From contig CAZAQB010000020.1 of assembly GCA_964487155.1 (NCBI GenBank), positions 1 through 33,778 on the forward strand: 33,778 bases of DNA, read 5' to 3'. The stretch comes from CAZAQB01 sp964487155 (GTDB lineage Bacteria > Pseudomonadota > Gammaproteobacteria > Nitrococcales > Nitrococcaceae). Position 1 is the stretch's first letter; the number at the start of each line of letters is the position of its first letter. The notes below the pieces were generated by a model. It worked only from the letters and a program-made list of their open reading frames with translations. It did not search any database and was not told where the DNA came from. A program made the translations under genes and the position numbers. Below are positions 1 to 8,035 of the stretch, piece after piece.

Positions 1-55
1 AGACCCTTGGGCGGAGGTCCTGCGGACGCGGGTTCGATTCCCGCCGCCTCCACCA
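1..55 (+). ncRNA. ssrA: tmRNA (ssrA), 3' end only
   Basis: The first 55 bases carry the 3' part of the tRNA-like domain of transfer-messenger RNA: a T arm (GCGGG, loop TTCGATT, CCCGC) and an acceptor strand ending GCCTCCACCA at base 55. The GGACGCGGGTTC string before the loop is typical of proteobacterial tmRNA rather than of an ordinary tRNA. The RNA rescues stalled ribosomes and tags the truncated peptide. The rest of the gene lies outside the window. The 3' end of ssrA is a well-known integration site for islands and prophages, which fits the foreign-looking genes that follow. Confidence 0.85.
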
Positions 56-88
56 CTCAAGACTCACCCAGACTCATAGCAAACAACA

Positions 89-127
89 ACTTAGGGAGAC
101 CCAGGTGGTCTCCCTAAGTCTTTTTTT
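89..127 (+). terminator. Rho-independent terminator after tmRNA
   Basis: A perfect 13-bp stem (89-101 with 107-119) closes a 5-base loop and is followed by C and seven T. It ends transcription of ssrA. It may belong to either the chromosome or the inserted segment, because the island junction would lie at or just after base 55. Confidence 0.93.
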
Positions 128-267
128 GAGCCCTCCTCCCGCGGCCCGGCTATCGAACCAGGCGATCTCTACGAGATACTCTGGATCTGATAATCACCCG
201 ACGCGCTACCTATGCTGAGCAGCATCAGCGACAATTCCCCGATACTTGCCCGGCGAACGAGGCCACC

Positions 268-2526
268 TTGCCTGAGGAACGTTCACAATCACCTGATTAT
301 GGTGGATTGTTCGCCGCCAACATCGAGGCAGGCCTCAACTCGACCGACGCGGCCGTCTTGGTCGCCGATGCCTACCTGGACGGGAAGCCACACCGGCGAG
401 GCAAGCGAAAGATTACCTCGGCTGAGCGCGATGCAGCCTTTTGGTCCGGTGAGTTCCTCCGCACCCTGCCCACCGAGGCCTGGCACACCGAGTCCTCGGT
501 GCTCGCACTGGCCCGCTACATGGGACAGTCACGTGTCGACGCCCCGGAATTGATGGAGCATCTCGCCTCGATTGCGCCTGAATCCGTGAAGCGGGCAATA
601 CGCTACTCAGGACTCGTCCTGCAAGGCCAATCGCCGCGCCGGTCGGAGATCGCCCGCCTCGCGGCGATCCGACCAGATGCGTTCGGCGATTTGGTTCGAA
701 TACTGAATAAGCTTGAAAAGGCTTACACGGAACGTCTGGCAGCCGTGGCCGCACTTCGACAACCCCTGGCGGCACTGTCCCCGCTGGACCTCCTCGCCTA
801 TGCCAGCCTGTATGCGTTTGACAACTTGGTACCTCGCAACCTCTTATCACACAGCGAACCAGAAGACTCTGACACGAATACGCAGTCTGCTTGGGATGCC
901 ATCATCGACCTGCTTATCTGGAAGCTACGTTCCGCTGACGATAGGACGCTACGTCTGACCGAGCGCGACATTGCGGAGTCGGTGGCCCGCCATCTTTCGC
1001 CTTTTCTGTTCCCCTCACCGGAGGGCCCTGCGCCACGGTACGACTTATACTCCAATTTCGAGCAGCTCCTCGCTGCACAGATCGAGTTGAACAGCTTCAT
1101 CTCTCGTTCCGCCGATGCGTTCTCGTTTAACGATGACATCGAGTTCGTCTTGCGCGACGGAGGCCTCGATATTATCCAACGCAATCCGGCCGGCCCCACC
1201 GTCTGGAAGCGCAATGGTGAAAGGCTCACTCGACTCCACTATTACTGGATCTATCGCGGCATAGAAGCCTTTGCTACCTCCGACCTGGCCAACAAGCCCA
1301 TCGGTCGACGGGAGAACCACGAAGCCAACCGCTTCGCCTACATCAAGGCGATGGGCACCTACCTCCGATTGACCGAAGCCTACGGATTAGCGGACACGGT
1401 GACAACAGACTCCGGGCTGAAGGTCGACCTCTTCCAAGCTCTTTTGTCATTGGAGCTGATGACCGGGTTCTTCAATGCAGACTTCTTGCTCCCGTACATG
1501 GAACACCTCAAGGAAACGGGTAACCCACGCCTCGCACTTGGCCAAATCGCCTTCGGGGGGTTCCTGCAGGCTGAGATGCAGAACCGCCTGCCAATCACCT
1601 GGTCGGAGCGCACGGCAAAGATCGCCAAGATCACGGGTTGGACGGTGAACAGCGACTTTCCCCAAGGTAGCGCCAAGGCCGCTGAGGCGATCCTCGACTT
1701 CTGGACCGTCGACTGGGTAGCTTTGTCTGCCCGCCTCCGCAAGGGTGAAGAGGGGCTGCGTCCAGCGCTATTCGAGCGTCCGATTCTGAAGATGGGCCGG
1801 TATTTTTTCCAGTTGCCGTGGCTCGTCGCAATGCAGAACAACGCTTCGCCGGCCATCAACAACCTGAGACGGATCGGTGCGAGGCGGCCCGAGGCCAGGG
1901 AGGAAACCAGGCGCATCGAAGACCGACTGGCCTCGCTTTTCCAACGCCGGGCCTTTTTTGTCGTGCGGAACTACGAGCCGGAACGCGCTCCGGGCAATGA
2001 TCCCGGCGAGGTAGACCTCATCTGTGCGCGAGACGATCACCTACTCGTCCTGGAGATCAAATCGACATTCTTGCGGCGCTCCAAGAAAGAAGCATGGCTG
2101 CACAGCGCCAACACGCTGCGCAAGGCCGGCCTCCAGCTTCGTCGAAAGGCACACGCCGTTGAAAAGGCCCTTGCCTCCGATGAAGGCTTGGCGAACTCAC
2201 TCGGCATGCAACCCGGAACGCCCCCGCTTCATGTATACAGCTGGATTGTGGATACGTCGATCGAACACGATCACGAACGATTCTGCGGCTATCTCAAAGT
2301 GTCTCTCGAAGCGTTGATAATTGCCCTCCGCGACGAGCGTCATCTGTTGAACGACCCTGCGGGTCTTCTCACTGGTGGCACTGATCACATTGACGCCGTT
2401 GGTTCGCCAGAAACTGACGGCGCCTGGACTTTTTATCCCGACAGCTTTTCTACCTCGCGCTTTGTCCAGGTTATCGAAAACCAGGCTGTTTGGGATGAAC
2501 CACCTCGTGATCGATGGCCTTTCTGA
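268..2526 (+). CDS. Large protein of unknown function with C-terminal PD-(D/E)XK nuclease motif
   Basis: I do not recognise the family of this 752-residue protein as a whole. Near the C-terminus it has the core of a restriction-endonuclease-like fold: a preceding helix (RRIEDRLASLFQRR), then GEVDLI with D583, then LVLEIKST with E596 and K598, then a basic helix (residues about 605-630). The first 550 residues are helix-rich with no visible P-loop, methyltransferase or helicase motif. No signal peptide is seen. The start is TTG at 268 with GAGG six bases upstream; the frame is open back to a stop at 127 but contains no ATG or GTG there, so the start is uncertain. GC content and codon use are clearly lower and less biased than in the genes after 4.5 kb, which suggests transfer. 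Its position just after ssrA and before a toxin-antitoxin pair suggests a defence or DNA-processing role, which is inference only. Confidence 0.75.
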   Translation: MPEERSQSPDYGGLFAANIEAGLNSTDAAVLVADAYLDGKPHRRGKRKITSAERDAAFWSGEFLRTLPTEAWHTESSVLALARYMGQSRVDAPELMEHLASIAPESVKRAIRYSGLVLQGQSPRRSEIARLAAIRPDAFGDLVRILNKLEKAYTERLAAVAALRQPLAALSPLDLLAYASLYAFDNLVPRNLLSHSEPEDSDTNTQSAWDAIIDLLIWKLRSADDRTLRLTERDIAESVARHLSPFLFPSPEGPAPRYDLYSNFEQLLAAQIELNSFISRSADAFSFNDDIEFVLRDGGLDIIQRNPAGPTVWKRNGERLTRLHYYWIYRGIEAFATSDLANKPIGRRENHEANRFAYIKAMGTYLRLTEAYGLADTVTTDSGLKVDLFQALLSLELMTGFFNADFLLPYMEHLKETGNPRLALGQIAFGGFLQAEMQNRLPITWSERTAKIAKITGWTVNSDFPQGSAKAAEAILDFWTVDWVALSARLRKGEEGLRPALFERPILKMGRYFFQLPWLVAMQNNASPAINNLRRIGARRPEAREETRRIEDRLASLFQRRAFFVVRNYEPERAPGNDPGEVDLICARDDHLLVLEIKSTFLRRSKKEAWLHSANTLRKAGLQLRRKAHAVEKALASDEGLANSLGMQPGTPPLHVYSWIVDTSIEHDHERFCGYLKVSLEALIIALRDERHLLNDPAGLLTGGTDHIDAVGSPETDGAWTFYPDSFSTSRFVQVIENQAVWDEPPRDRWPF

Positions 2527-2851
2527 ACAGCACCGATACCACTCCAGATCGCTCTGCCTGAAGCGGCACCGCTGGCTATTGCGCGGCAACTCGCTCGGCC
2601 ACAATTTGTTCAGCCTGCAACTCGGTACAGCCGCCCTCGCGCATGGTCTCGGCGCGCTCGACTTCTCGTGCTTCTCGGTCATTGCCAAGGCCAGCGACAA
2701 AGGTGGCGGCACACTGCGGAACAGCGCCTCCAGGTTGTCTGCCAGCACGACGCCCTCAACGTAGTTGCCGGGCCAAAGGAATCGAACAACCGAGCGCGAC
2801 TTGCTCAACCTGATGTTCTGCAGTCGTTTTCGCCATCAGTTGCCTTTTCGT
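2527..2851. other. Gene-free stretch, possible decayed coding sequence
   Basis: These 325 bases hold no intact gene. Read on the minus strand, about 2580-2800 gives short protein-like stretches in two frames, for example NYVEGVVLADNLEALF followed in another frame by AETMREGGCTELQAEQIVAE. This looks like a frameshifted remnant, but I cannot name its parent. No terminator or RNA gene was seen. Confidence 0.3.
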
Positions 2852-3238
2852 TCAGTGCTCCGGCTCATCCCCGAGGTCCTTGAGCATGGTCCGCACCGCA
2901 TCGATCAGTACCGGAATATCGTTTTGGCAAATGGCGAAGACCTGTTCGGCATCGACATCAAAATAACCGTGCGCGATCACGTCCCGAACACCCTTGACAC
3001 CCGTCCAGTCGACGCCCGGATACCGAGCCAGCAGCTTGCCATCCGTTTGTCTGTCCACTTGCTTGAATGCTTCGCCGACGGCGATCAGCACCATACAGAT
3101 GGCGTCCAAGCGATCCAGACCTTCGGGATCGTCGAAGAAATCATCAGGCGCCGTGATTCCTGCAAAGCGGCGCGGAATGCGCTCCAGCGCCTCCAGTACG
3201 CCCTCCAGTCTTTCAATAACCAACGACGCATCAGACAT
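2852..3238 (-). CDS. hepT: HepT-type RNase toxin (DUF86)
   Basis: A 128-residue HepT-like toxin, a HEPN-fold ribonuclease of type VII toxin-antitoxin systems that cleaves RNA unless it is modified by MntA. The HEPN catalytic signature R-x4-H-x-Y is intact as RDVIAHGY (about residues 84-91); the tyrosine is the residue that MntA adenylylates in characterised pairs. The length is normal for the family. Its start overlaps the end of the upstream antitoxin gene by 8 bases, so the two are translationally coupled, antitoxin first. All key residues are present, so the toxin is probably functional. Confidence 0.9.
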   Translation of the reverse strand: MSDASLVIERLEGVLEALERIPRRFAGITAPDDFFDDPEGLDRLDAICMVLIAVGEAFKQVDRQTDGKLLARYPGVDWTGVKGVRDVIAHGYFDVDAEQVFAICQNDIPVLIDAVRTMLKDLGDEPEH

Positions 3239-3533
3239 AACGCGCTTCCCGCTGAATACGCGCCTTGAGCCTGGGATTCATATGCGGCCGAAATCTGACA
3301 ACGTCCACATGACGCCCCATCAGCTCCTCAAGCTCCTGGCGCATGTGTGAAGCCCGAAACAGGTTGGGACTGTCGGTTTCATAGACGATGTCGATGTCGC
3401 TGTCCGGTCGAGGCTCCCCCCGTGCCACCGAGCCGAATACCCCGATCCTTTTAATGCCATAGGTCTCCCCACGACCCTGCTTGAATCGCCGCAGGATCGC
3501 CAGTACATCATCCCGTTGAACCTGATTGCTCAT
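3231..3533 (-). CDS. mntA: MntA-type nucleotidyltransferase antitoxin
   Basis: A 100-residue minimal nucleotidyltransferase with the signature GSVARGEPRPDSDIDIVYE: the GS-x-ARG nucleotide-binding turn, the paired metal-binding aspartates (DSDID), and a third acidic position in VDVVRF near residue 78. In HepT-MntA systems this enzyme transfers AMP to the HepT active-site tyrosine and so neutralises it. The gene overlaps hepT (8 bases). Its ATG overlaps the stop of the remnant upstream in an ATGA arrangement, so it once belonged to a longer coupled operon. Confidence 0.9.
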   Translation of the reverse strand: MSNQVQRDDVLAILRRFKQGRGETYGIKRIGVFGSVARGEPRPDSDIDIVYETDSPNLFRASHMRQELEELMGRHVDVVRFRPHMNPRLKARIQREARYV

Positions 3534-3866
3534 GTCACCACCTCCATCTCCCGGGCCGCCTCGTAGAATGTGAAGGCCTTGCGCATCCCCAGCATGCGGA
3601 AGGCACTCTGAAACAGTGTTTGCCCTTCCAGCACGCTGGACAACACTGCCCTGGCAAAGCGCCTGCCCGTGCGGGCGCGCAGGGTGCGATAGAAGTCACC
3701 ACCGCCAGCACCACCGCGGTGCAGCACCCGAAATCCCGGCAAGCTCCTCTCGATAGGAGGCCCACAGCGTCGACTGCGGCCCGGCCTTGGGGTCGGGCGG
3801 GTCGATGACCTGGACCTGCTCGGCAAGCGGGCCTTCGAATTTCACCTTTGAGGTGGGCAGCGGCAT
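3530..3866 (-). pseudogene. Frameshifted gene remnant, possibly ImmA/IrrE-like C-terminus
   Basis: Two protein-like pieces lie in different frames of the minus strand. The upstream one starts MPLPTSKVKFEGP (from 3866) and runs to WASYREELAGIS. The downstream one continues from about 3740 as GGDFYRTLRARTGRRFARAV through LEGQTLFQSAFRMLGMRK to a stop at 3530. Joined by a one-base correction near 3740 they would give one chain of about 110 residues. The second piece resembles the C-terminal helices of some ImmA/IrrE (M78 peptidase) antitoxin-type proteins, which is a weak family guess. The zinc-binding HEXXH part is absent. Its stop overlaps the mntA start, so it was an operon partner of the toxin-antitoxin pair. 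Confidence 0.4.
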
Positions 3867-4492
3867 TGAGAATGTCGTCGTGCGCAAGCTGCGGCTGTCC
3901 TGGCGGACCAACCGGGGCGAGCGTATCACCCTGGAGGCGGGCACCTTACGCAATCCCGATGGGCTCTGCGACCTGCTGGACAGGGCTCGGTAAGTCCTTA
4001 CCAATGAACCTGATTATGTCCCTGTCTCAGCCGGATCAAGAATCGCGGCGAGGGCGCCGCTCCCACAGGAGTTGTTATCCGTGCGCCGGACCGAAGCCCC
4101 CTGTGGGAGGCCCGCCCTCGGGCCGATTGGGCGCCAGGGTAGTGTCGCCGAGGCTCGACCAGCCAACCCGCTGAGCCAGAGACATAATCAGGCCAATGCG
4201 TCTGTACAACGTCACCCAAGTGGAAATCGCGGCCTCCGTCGTCACCGATCCGGATAAACCGGCCGGGACGGTGCCCATCCGCCTCACCTACCCCAACGCC
4301 TGTCCGCTCAAGTGCGAGGAAGTGGGCATCAAACTGCGCGGGATGCGGGCTCTGGCCGGCGCTCATGCCACTGCTCCGGCCATCGGCGGCCGTGGCCGCC
4401 GCTGCCCCCGGCTCCGGGGGGGGCGGGGCGCACCACCTCGACCATGGCCACCCCGGACACCACCCTCTGATCCCAGGATCCCGATCCCGCGC
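3867..4492. other. Gene-poor stretch around a mobile-element insertion
   Basis: Apart from the element at 4009-4192 no secure gene is present. On the plus strand 3850-3993 reads as a protein-like tail (ENVVVRKLRLSWRTNRGERI then TLEAGTLRNPDGLCDLLDRA, stop at 3993). From 4196 an ATG opens a reading frame beginning MRLYNVTQVEIAASVV, plausible for about 55 codons before it turns into low-complexity arginine/glycine sequence. Neither is recognisable; both may be debris. Removal of the element would join the sequence directly ahead of the ATG at 4196. Confidence 0.25.
4009..4192. repeat. MITE-like element with 23-bp terminal inverted repeats
   Basis: The segment begins CCTGATTATGTC (4009-4031 for the full repeat) and ends with its reverse complement GACATAATCAGG (4170-4192); 21 of 23 positions match. 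It encodes nothing. Inside, near the left end, is a REP-like core (ATCGCGGCGAGGGCGCCGCT followed by CCCACAGG). The hexamer CCAATG flanks both sides (4001-4006 and 4193-4198), as expected of a target-site duplication, although two extra A bases lie between the left copy and the repeat. A related half element starts at 9133. Confidence 0.7.
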
Positions 4493-7189
4493 TCAGGAAC
4501 GGAATAACAGCCGCGTCACTGCCTTGCGGGCCTCGTTCAGCACCAGGATGGTGGCGGCGATGCCGACCGCCAGCAGCCAGTCGCCGGGCTGCAGCGCCAC
4601 AGTATCGAAGATCTCCTGGGCGGGCGGCCAATGGACGGCGACCACCTGCAGGGTCAGCACAGCGCCGAGGGCCAGCCACAGCTTGGCGTTGGTGAACAGG
4701 TAGGGCCGCAGCGCGGTGTCCTCGCCGGCGCGGGCATTGAACACGTTGAAGCACTGGAACAGCACGAAGGTGGTGAAGGCCAGGGTCAGCGCCCGGGCCT
4801 CCGGCAGGTGGGCGAGCCCCCAGTGCAGCACGCCGAGGGTGCCCGCGGTCATGATGGCGCCGTAGAACAACAGCCGCGCGAGGCGCGCCAGGGTGATGAT
4901 GGCCGCACCCGGATCGCGCGGCGGGCGGTCCATGATGCCGGGCCGGGCCGGATCGAGCCCCAGCGCCATGGCCGGCGGACCGTCCATGATGATGTTGACC
5001 CACAGGATCTGGACGGCCGTGAACGGCAGCGGCAGCCCCACCAGCGGCGCCAGGGCCACGGTGAGGATGGCGCCAATGTTGGTGGAGAGCTGAAAGCGCA
5101 CGAACTTGACGATGTTGTCGTAAATGGCGCGGCCCTGCTCCACCGCGGCCACGATGGTGGCGAAGTTGTCGTCGGTGAGCACCATGGTGGCCGCCTCCCG
5201 GGTCACGTCGGTCCCGGTGCGCCCCATGGCCACGCCCATGTCGGCGCGCTTGAGCGCCGGGGCATCGTTGACCCCGTCGCCGGTCATGGCCACCACATGG
5301 CCGCGCGCCTTCAGCGCGTGCACCAGCCGTACCTTGTGCTCGGGCGTCACGCGGGCGAACACCGCCGTGGGCCCGATGCGCTCGGCAAGCGCCTCGTCGT
5401 CCAGCGCGTCCAGCTCCGCGCCGCTCAGCTGCTCCCCTTGCAGGCCGAGCTGCCGGGCGATGGCGGCGGCGGTGACCTTGTGGTCGCCGGTAATCATCTT
5501 GACCTCGATGCCCGCCCGGCGGCACAGGTCGATGGCGTCCCGGACTTCCGGGCGCGGCGGGTCCAGCAGCCCGGTCAGGCCGAGCAGGGTCAGCCCGCGA
5601 GTCTGCTCGTCCAGATCGCCCTGCGGGTCGAACGCCTCCGGCGCGAGCCAGGCCTCGGCCACGGCCAGCACCCGCAGGCCCTCCCCGGCCAGGGCGTCGT
5701 TCTCCTCGCTCACCTTCCGGCGGCCGGCCTCGTCCAGCGCCGCCTCGCCGTCGGCGGTCAGCCGCCGCTCGCAGCGCTCCAGCAGCACGTCGGGCGCGCC
5801 CTTGACGCAGACCCGCACCTTCTCGCCATCGCGGTGGAAGGTCGCCATCAGCTTGCGCGCCGAGTCGAACGGCAGCTCGGCGCTGCGCGGCAGGCGCGCG
5901 CGCAGCGCCGCCGGGTCGATGCCGCCCTTGCGCGCCAGCACCAGCAGCGCGCCTTCGGTGGGATCACCGATCAGCTCCCCATCGCGCACGCGGCTGTCGT
6001 TGCACAGCACGGCGCACTCCAGCAGCGCCCGCAGATCGGGCGCGGGTGAACCCTGAGGCTCGATGTTGCCGTCGGGCTGGTAGCCGCGGCCGCTCACCTG
6101 AAAGTCGCAATCCGCCGCGCGCAGGCGCTGGGCGGTCATCTGGTTGAGGGTCAGCGTGCCGGTCTTGTCGGTGCAGATCACCGTGGTGCAGCCCAGGGTC
6201 TCTACCGCGGCCAGGCGCTTGACGATGGCGTGGCGCCGGGCCATGTGCCGCATGCCCAGCGCCAGGGTGATGGTGACCACCGCCGGCAGTCCCTCGGGGA
6301 TGGCGGCCACCGCCAGCGCAATGGCGGTGATCACCAGCTCAACCAGGGGCTCGCCGCGCGCCAGGCCCGCCGCCAGGATCAGCGCCACCACCACCCCGGC
6401 GATGGCGGCCAGGCGCTTGCCCAGCAGGTCGAGCTGGCGCTGCAGCGGGGTGGACGGCTCGCCCTCCTCGGCCAGCATGCCCTCCAGCCGGCCGATCTCG
6501 CTGTGCATGCCGGTCGCCGTGACCACCAGCTCGCCGCGGCCGCGGGTCACCACGGTGTTCATGTATGCCATGCCGACGCGCTCGGCCAGCGGCGTGTCGG
6601 CCGCGCAGAGCGCGCTGTCCTTGTCCACCGGCGCCGACTCACCGGTCAGCGAGGACTCTTCCACCTGCAGCCCGTGGCTGGCGATCAGGCGGCCGTCGGC
6701 CGGGATCCGGTCGCCGGCCTCCAGCAGCACGACATCACCCGGCACCAGGTCGGCGGCCTCCACCTGCTCGTGCTGAGCCTCGCGCCGCACCTGCGCCTGG
6801 GGCGCCAGCATGCTGCTGAGCGCCGCCATGGCGCGCTCAGCGCGATACTCCTGGCGGAAACCCAGCAGCGCGTTGAGGATCACCACCGCCAGGATGACCG
6901 CCGCGTCCTTGAGATCGCCGATGGCACCGGCAAGCCCCGCCGCCGCGATCAGCACCAGGATCAGCAGGCTCTTGAACTGCGCGGCCAGCACCCGCCAGGG
7001 ACCGCGCCCCTTGGCCTCGGCAAGGCGGTTGGGGCCATGGCGCTCGCGCCGGCGGCGCACCTCCCCGGCCGACAGGCCGCGGGCGGTATCGACCTCCAGA
7101 CGCTCCACCACCTGCTCCGCCGCCATGGCGTGCCAGGGGCCGGAGCCGCGCTGGTCGCTGACCCGGTTGTCGGCGGCGTTATCGGTCAT
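4493..7189 (-). CDS. P-type cation-transporting ATPase (type II, Ca2+/SERCA-like)
   Basis: An 898-residue P-type ATPase of the bacterial P2 group related to SERCA and PMR1 calcium pumps. It has the N-terminal cation ATPase domain, the actuator motif SLTGESAPV, the M4 ion-site motif IPEGLP with E299, the phosphorylation site DKTGTLT with D341, the ATP-binding KGAPDVLLE, the hinge MTGDGVNDAPALKRAD, and M5-M6 with STNIGAI and WVNIIMDGPPAMALG. The E/N/D cation ligands expected of type II pumps are retained, but the threonine of the SERCA M6 motif is methionine. The protein is full length, with about ten membrane segments. The substrate is probably Ca2+ or another cation (Mn2+, Na+); the sequence does not settle it. 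The ATG at 7189 has a poor ribosome-binding site. It follows the ABC exporter genes by 84 bases on the same strand. Confidence 0.93.
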   Translation of the reverse strand: MTDNAADNRVSDQRGSGPWHAMAAEQVVERLEVDTARGLSAGEVRRRRERHGPNRLAEAKGRGPWRVLAAQFKSLLILVLIAAAGLAGAIGDLKDAAVILAVVILNALLGFRQEYRAERAMAALSSMLAPQAQVRREAQHEQVEAADLVPGDVVLLEAGDRIPADGRLIASHGLQVEESSLTGESAPVDKDSALCAADTPLAERVGMAYMNTVVTRGRGELVVTATGMHSEIGRLEGMLAEEGEPSTPLQRQLDLLGKRLAAIAGVVVALILAAGLARGEPLVELVITAIALAVAAIPEGLPAVVTITLALGMRHMARRHAIVKRLAAVETLGCTTVICTDKTGTLTLNQMTAQRLRAADCDFQVSGRGYQPDGNIEPQGSPAPDLRALLECAVLCNDSRVRDGELIGDPTEGALLVLARKGGIDPAALRARLPRSAELPFDSARKLMATFHRDGEKVRVCVKGAPDVLLERCERRLTADGEAALDEAGRRKVSEENDALAGEGLRVLAVAEAWLAPEAFDPQGDLDEQTRGLTLLGLTGLLDPPRPEVRDAIDLCRRAGIEVKMITGDHKVTAAAIARQLGLQGEQLSGAELDALDDEALAERIGPTAVFARVTPEHKVRLVHALKARGHVVAMTGDGVNDAPALKRADMGVAMGRTGTDVTREAATMVLTDDNFATIVAAVEQGRAIYDNIVKFVRFQLSTNIGAILTVALAPLVGLPLPFTAVQILWVNIIMDGPPAMALGLDPARPGIMDRPPRDPGAAIITLARLARLLFYGAIMTAGTLGVLHWGLAHLPEARALTLAFTTFVLFQCFNVFNARAGEDTALRPYLFTNAKLWLALGAVLTLQVVAVHWPPAQEIFDTVALQPGDWLLAVGIAATILVLNEARKAVTRLLFRS

Positions 7190-7273
7190 GGGAAGGGTGC
7201 CGGTGCCTTGCCTGGATGAATGCGACGGCGGGAGCAGACGCCAGGCGCAGCTTGATTGAGCGCTCCCGATCCG

Positions 7274-8035
7274 TTACGCCTTCAGCCGATAGCCGGTACG
7301 GAAGATCCACCAGACCACCGCCACGCACAGCGCGAGAAACACCAGGATCATGGCCACGCTGGCCGCCACGCTCACGTCCCCCACGCCGTAGAAACTCCAG
7401 CGGAAGCCGCTGACCAGGTACAGCACCGGGTTGAGCAGGGTCACCCCCTGCCAGAAGGGCGGCAGCATGTCCACGGAGTAGAACGTGCCGCCGAGGAAGG
7501 TGAGCGGCGTGATCACCAGCAGCGGCACCAGCTGCAGCTTCTCGAAGCCGTCCGCCCAGATGCCGATGATGAATCCCAGCAGGCTGAAGGTGACGGCGGT
7601 GAGCACCAGAAAGCCCAGCATCCAGACCGGGTGCTCGATGCGCAGCGGCACGAACAGCGCCGCCGTCCCCAGGATCAGCACCCCCAGCAGGATGGACTTG
7701 GTGGCCGCCGCGCCCACGTAGCCGAGAATGATCTCGAAGAAGCTCACCGGCGCCGCCAGCACCTCGTAGATGGTCCCGGAGAAGCGCGGAAAATAGATGG
7801 CGAAGGAGGCGTTGGAGACGCTCTGGGTCAGCAGCATCAGCATGATCAGCCCGGGGACGATGAACGCCCCGTAGCTCACCCCATCGATCTCGTTGATGCG
7901 CGAGCCGATGGCCCCGCCGAACACCACGAAATACAAAGACGTGGACAGCACCGGCGAGACGATGCTCTGCAGCAGCGTGCGCCGGGCCCGGTCCATCTCG
8001 AAGCGGTAAATGGCGCTCACGGCATGGCGGTTCAT
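7274..8035 (-). CDS. ABC-2 type transporter permease (YadH-like)
   Basis: A 253-residue integral membrane protein of the ABC-2 family. Six hydrophobic segments are evident, with the family motif region PLTFLGGTFYSVDMLP before the fifth and NPVLYLVSGFRW after it. It forms the membrane channel with the ATPase encoded immediately upstream; the two genes overlap by 4 bases (ATGA), a strong sign of coupled translation. The best-known relative is the YadG/YadH exporter pair, whose substrate is not established; drugs, lipids or polysaccharide are possible. It is full length and intact. Confidence 0.92.
   Translation of the reverse strand: MNRHAVSAIYRFEMDRARRTLLQSIVSPVLSTSLYFVVFGGAIGSRINEIDGVSYGAFIVPGLIMLMLLTQSVSNASFAIYFPRFSGTIYEVLAAPVSFFEIILGYVGAAATKSILLGVLILGTAALFVPLRIEHPVWMLGFLVLTAVTFSLLGFIIGIWADGFEKLQLVPLLVITPLTFLGGTFYSVDMLPPFWQGVTLLNPVLYLVSGFRWSFYGVGDVSVAASVAMILVFLALCVAVVWWIFRTGYRLKA

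Noticed and set aside
4631..6049. Long plus-strand open frames opposite the P-type ATPase
   Set aside because: They are antisense shadows typical of GC-rich genes: His/Gln/Arg/Gly-rich low-complexity products without domains, while the minus strand encodes a complete ATPase.
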